Of a DNA stretch of 64,000 bases, positions 60,529 through 64,000 are shown in pieces (position 1 is the stretch's first letter; each line of letters begins with the position of its first letter). The notes under the pieces were generated by a model. The model was not told the origin of the DNA. It worked only from the letters and a program-made list of their open reading frames with translations, and did no database searches. The stretch lies in NCBI GenBank assembly GCA_023391285.1, contig JAEWBF010000041.1, forward strand, positions 18,262-82,261, read 5' to 3'. The stretch is from Verrucomicrobiota bacterium (GTDB lineage: Bacteria > Verrucomicrobiota > Verrucomicrobiia > Opitutales > Opitutaceae). A program made the translations under genes and the position numbers.

Positions 60529-60881
60529 GGTTGGGAACGGGCTGAGGGGGCGGAGGGCGGGCGTGGGAAGTTGAGAGTTGAGGGATGAGAGTTGAGAGTC
60601 GGACGGGCGGGGGAGTTGGGGGCGGAGACGAAGTTGAGAGTTGGCGGACGAAGTTGAGAGTTGAGAGATGAGAGTTGAGAGCGGGACGGCTTGGAAAAAG
60701 GGAAAGGCGGTGGCCGGGCCGGAACGGGCGGAGCCGAAGGCGTGGAAGGCGCGGGCGGGTGGTGAGCGGTTGAAGCGGGAGGCGGGAACGAACGAGGGGG
60801 GAAACTAGAAAATCGGGATGTGCGGACGACGCAGAGGACGGCGGGAGCGAAAGGCGGACGCCTCGGAGAGGCGTCCCTACC
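60529..60881. other. nrdB-nrdA intergenic region with GAGAGTT-type repeats and a hairpin
   Basis: The part 60570-60682 is made mostly of irregular GTTGAGA/GAGAGTT/GATGAGA units, purine-rich on plus, and the same units recur at the window end (63975-64000). GGACGCCTC-GGA-GAGGCGTCC (60856-60876) is a perfect 9-bp stem just past the nrdB stop and may terminate or attenuate before nrdA. No gene is present. Confidence 0.6.
60856..60876 (-). terminator. Hairpin downstream of nrdB
   Basis: A perfect 9-bp inverted repeat with a 3-base loop begins six bases past the nrdB stop codon. Only a short T-run (CTTT) follows on the minus strand, so it may attenuate rather than stop transcription into nrdA. 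Confidence 0.5.
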
Positions 60882-61967
<1,086 letters not shown>

Positions 61968-62349
61968 GGCAAAGGTGAGGACGGAGGAGGCGAGAAAATA
62001 GGCCGGGAACGACAGGGGAGGTCGGTTCTTTGTGGCGGCGGGGGACGCGAGCGAACGAAACTTGTTGGAAGTTATTGACCGGTTGTTGACCACAACAGGA
62101 TGTGGTCCCCAGCCGCGGCGACCACAACCTATTGAACTCGCAAAAATCTCCGTCAATGCGTTTGTGAGCGGATTTCGGTAATTTTCGGAGAAAATTTGGC
62201 TTGCCGGAAATCGCGTGAGTTTTCCTCGGGGGAAGGGGCCAAAAAGGAGCGAAGACGGAGGAGCGGAGACAGGGAGACGGAGGGTATGGGAATGCGGGCG
62301 AGAATGCGCCGTGGTGTAGCGGATTTTTGGATGCGCGCGGATGCGACGT

Positions 62350-62366
62350 GTAACCTAATAGGTTAC
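62350..62366. promoter_or_regulatory. Operator-like palindrome, copy 1
   Basis: GTAACCTA-A-TAGGTTAC is a perfect 8+1+8 palindrome. A second identical site lies 43 bp downstream (62393-62409), about four helical turns away, so the two could be bound by one regulator on the same DNA face. It is 200 bases before the SDR start. Confidence 0.7.
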
Positions 62367-62392
62367 ACTGTGGTCGGGGAGAAGGCGGGCGT

Positions 62393-62409
62393 GTAACCTA
62401 ATAGGTTAC
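62393..62409. promoter_or_regulatory. Operator-like palindrome, copy 2
   Basis: Identical to 62350-62366. The AT-rich core stands out from the very GC-rich surroundings. The regulator is not identified; no transcription factor gene is adjacent in this window. Confidence 0.7.
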
Positions 62410-62566
62410 GCGGTGGGCTGCGGGGCGGGGACGAAGGGCCGCGGGGTGGAATTGCGCGGGGGGGGCACCGCGCCGCCATGGGTGGGGACAGTGTAGTGGA
62501 AATTTGGGTGCGCGGTTTCGGGAGGGGGCCGGGAGGCGGGATGGCGGCGCGGGGGTATGTTGCGCG

Positions 62567-63607
62567 ATGAGTATCGAAAAAGTTGAGACGCGGGCGGTGT
62601 TGCCGCCGCATCCGCTGCGCGGCGCGGTGGTGGTGATCACGGGCGCATCGAGCGGAATCGGACGGGCGACGGCGCGGGCGTTTGCGCGGCACGGGGCGCG
62701 GCTGGTGTTGACCGGACGTAATGGCGATGGATTGCGGGAGACGGCGGGCGAATGCGCGATGCTGGGCGCGCATTCGCTGGTGGTGCCGGCGGACGTGACG
62801 GATGCGGAGCAGATGAGCGAGCTGGCGCGGAAGGCGGCGGAGGCGTTTGGGGGGATCGACGTGTGGATCAACAATGCGGGCGCGGGATTATTCGGGTCCG
62901 TGCTGCGGGCCGACGCGCGGACGCAGCGGCGCGTCGTGGAAATCGATCTGGTCGGCGCGATCAATGGCGCGACCGCGGTGATGCCGCATTTCGTGCGGCA
63001 GGGGAGCGGTATCCTAATTTCGAATATATCGATCGGCGGTTTCGTGCCGGTGCCTTATGCGGCGGCTTATACGGCGGCGAAGTTCGGGCTGCGCGGCTAT
63101 ATGGCGGCGCTGCGGCAGGAGATGATCGCGCATCCGGCGATTCATGTGTGCGCGGTGTTTCCGGCGGTGATCGACACGCCCGGGTTTCAGCACGGCGCGA
63201 ATGTGTCGGGCGTTGAGTTGCGGCCGGCGGGTCCGATCTTTTCGCCGGAAAAAGTGGCGGAGGCGATGGTCGAGGTGGCGTTGCGGCCGCGGGCGGAGGT
63301 GCCGGTGGGGTGGCCGTCGCACGTCGCAAAATTTGGATACGGCGTCGCGCCGGGAGTGACGGAGTGGATCGTGGGTGCGGTGTTGCGGCGGTATGTGCGG
63401 AAAGCGCGGCCGCAATTCGGACGGCGCGATGGGAATCTATTCGAGGCGTCGCGCGGGCGGCGGACGGCGCGCGGCGGCTGGCGTAAAGACAAGCGAGCGC
63501 GGTTGAGCGGCGCGTGGATTTGGGCGGGGCTGGCCGGCGCGGGCGTGGCCTTGGCGATGGCAGGAGTGGCGCGGCACAGCCGGGAGCAATCCGCGGGATT
63601 GCGGTAG
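62567..63607 (+). CDS. Short-chain dehydrogenase/reductase with C-terminal membrane anchor
   Basis: The 346-residue protein is a classical SDR: cofactor motif TGASSGIG (25-32), NNAG (102-105) and catalytic Ser155, Tyr168 and Lys172 (YTAAK). RLVLTGR after the second strand suggests NADP preference. After the catalytic domain there is a basic, Arg-rich stretch (about 285-325) and a C-terminal helix (AWIWAGLAGAGVALAMAGVA), so it may be membrane-attached. The substrate is unknown. ATG 62567 is preferred to an upstream in-frame start because the extension is Gly/Arg-rich. The paired operator-like sites upstream may control it. Confidence 0.9.
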   Translation: MSIEKVETRAVLPPHPLRGAVVVITGASSGIGRATARAFARHGARLVLTGRNGDGLRETAGECAMLGAHSLVVPADVTDAEQMSELARKAAEAFGGIDVWINNAGAGLFGSVLRADARTQRRVVEIDLVGAINGATAVMPHFVRQGSGILISNISIGGFVPVPYAAAYTAAKFGLRGYMAALRQEMIAHPAIHVCAVFPAVIDTPGFQHGANVSGVELRPAGPIFSPEKVAEAMVEVALRPRAEVPVGWPSHVAKFGYGVAPGVTEWIVGAVLRRYVRKARPQFGRRDGNLFEASRGRRTARGGWRKDKRARLSGAWIWAGLAGAGVALAMAGVARHSREQSAGLR

Positions 63608-63668
63608 GTGGGGCGCTCGTCGCGCCACGTTTGCGGCGAAGAAGGGTTGCGCGGCGAGCGCGCAACCT
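63604..63668. repeat. Nested inverted repeat at the SDR gene end
   Basis: GGTTGCGC (63645-63652) pairs with GCGCAACC (63660-63667), and outer GTAGGT / ACCTAC blocks (63604 and 63664 onward) extend the symmetry. It sits between the convergent SDR and small membrane protein genes and overlaps the stop of the latter, so it may terminate both. Confidence 0.55.
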
Positions 63669-63921
63669 ACCGAAGTGGGCGGGAGTCGGAGATTTCGGTG
63701 GCGGTGACGTCGATGATGTCACCGGCTGCCGCGGGCGAGCGACGGATCGGGGCGCTGCGGGCTCGCGCGGGAGCCGGGATGGCAACGCGCGGTTTGCCAA
63801 AGAGCCGACGAGTGACGAACACGACGATAACCGTGACCGCGGCGACGGCGGCGGTGAAAACGCCGCCGATGATCGCGACGAGCACGGCGAGCGCGGTGAG
63901 GAGGAGTTGCACGATGCGCAC
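63667..63921 (-). CDS. Small membrane protein of unknown function
   Basis: The 84-residue product has one long N-terminal hydrophobic stretch (VQLLLTALAVLVAIIGGVFTAAVAAVTVIVVFVTRRLFG, enough for one or two helices). A basic, Pro/Ala-rich tail follows, ending in GDIIDVTATEISDSRPLR. The composition and acidic end are not those of a shadow frame, so I take it as real. No family is recognised. Confidence 0.6.
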   Translation of the reverse strand: MRIVQLLLTALAVLVAIIGGVFTAAVAAVTVIVVFVTRRLFGKPRVAIPAPARARSAPIRRSPAAAGDIIDVTATEISDSRPLR

Positions 63922-63974
63922 GATGAGAAGACCCCGCGGCGTGGAGAAAGTTACGGTGGAGTGTGGGGGGGGGA

Positions 63975-64000
63975 CGAGTTGAGAGTTGAGGGTTGAGAGT
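63975..64000. repeat. GAGAGTT-type short tandem repeat at window edge
   Basis: GAGTTGAGAGTTGAGGGTTGAGAGT continues to the right edge. The same heptamer-like units occur at 60570-60682. Confidence 0.6.

Larger units (their letters stand above)
61968..62566. other. Divergent control region between nrdB and the SDR gene
   Basis: About 600 bases without a gene. It contains the paired palindromes at 62350-62366 and 62393-62409 and must hold promoters for nrdB (to the left) and the SDR gene (to the right). The nrdB-proximal part shows no clear NrdR box by eye. Confidence 0.5.

Noticed and set aside
62350..62409. Paired palindromes as NrdR boxes controlling nrdB
   Set aside because: The sequence does not resemble the ACACnATATnTTGTGT-type NrdR consensus and the sites lie nearly 400 bases from the nrdB start.

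Overview
The window looks like a chromosomal segment from a high-GC Verrucomicrobiota bacterium, most likely Opitutaceae or a close relative. The evidence is: eight C-terminal PEP-CTERM sorting tails (PEPST, one helix, Arg cluster); a very large TonB-dependent receptor whose mature N-terminus carries the VVLSPFVVES-type motif common in Opitutus-like receptors; an orphan duplicated ABC permease (ADOP type); an autotransporter-associated beta-strand repeat protein; secreted carbohydrate-active enzymes; and a ribonucleotide reductase of the chlamydial (class Ic) type. No rRNA, tRNA or CRISPR array was recognised.

Layout. 0-5 kb: end of a ScyD/ScyE-like PEP-CTERM protein, a FUSC-type membrane protein, a VF530 DNA-binding protein, the ribosome-assembly GTPase EngB, a flippase-like membrane protein and a methyltransferase. 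5-21 kb: secreted glycoside hydrolase, ADOP permease, methyltransferase plus manganese catalase, a membrane-anchored class 3 lipase fusion, a GH43-like hydrolase, a HAF-repeat PEP-CTERM protein and the TonB receptor. 21-42 kb: a DUF2167/membrane/M50 protease cluster, a SnoaL-like protein, several PEP-CTERM proteins, a PKD/beta-helix secreted protein divergent from a LytS/LytTR two-component pair, a frameshifted alpha/beta hydrolase, cytochrome c, an MBL hydrolase, a Sel1-repeat protein and a CE1-like esterase.

42-55.5 kb is an accessory, degenerate region. It holds a 5'-truncated REP-associated transposase, one intact and one nonsense-mutated RelE/ParE toxin-antitoxin pair, a truncated methyltransferase joined head-on to a truncated exported-protein gene, a LuxR regulator, a frameshifted ScyD paralogue, a large beta-strand-repeat PEP-CTERM protein, an inverted-repeat-bounded transposase remnant, and a visibly AT-richer 1046-residue HD-phosphohydrolase plus Hsp90-like ATPase protein, the best candidate for a defence-type system. 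Copies of a dispersed repeat lie upstream of most of these modules.

55.5-64 kb returns to core-like content: two small minus-strand genes, nrdA with three predicted ATP-cones and a duplicated Cys tail sequence, nrdB lacking the radical tyrosine, a pair of perfect palindromic operator-like sites, an SDR oxidoreductase and a small membrane protein.

The exported, carbohydrate-related and PEP-CTERM genes fit a polysaccharide-degrading, exopolysaccharide-producing lifestyle. The exosortase itself is not in this window. All domain calls are by eye from motifs and remembered family patterns; no searches were run.
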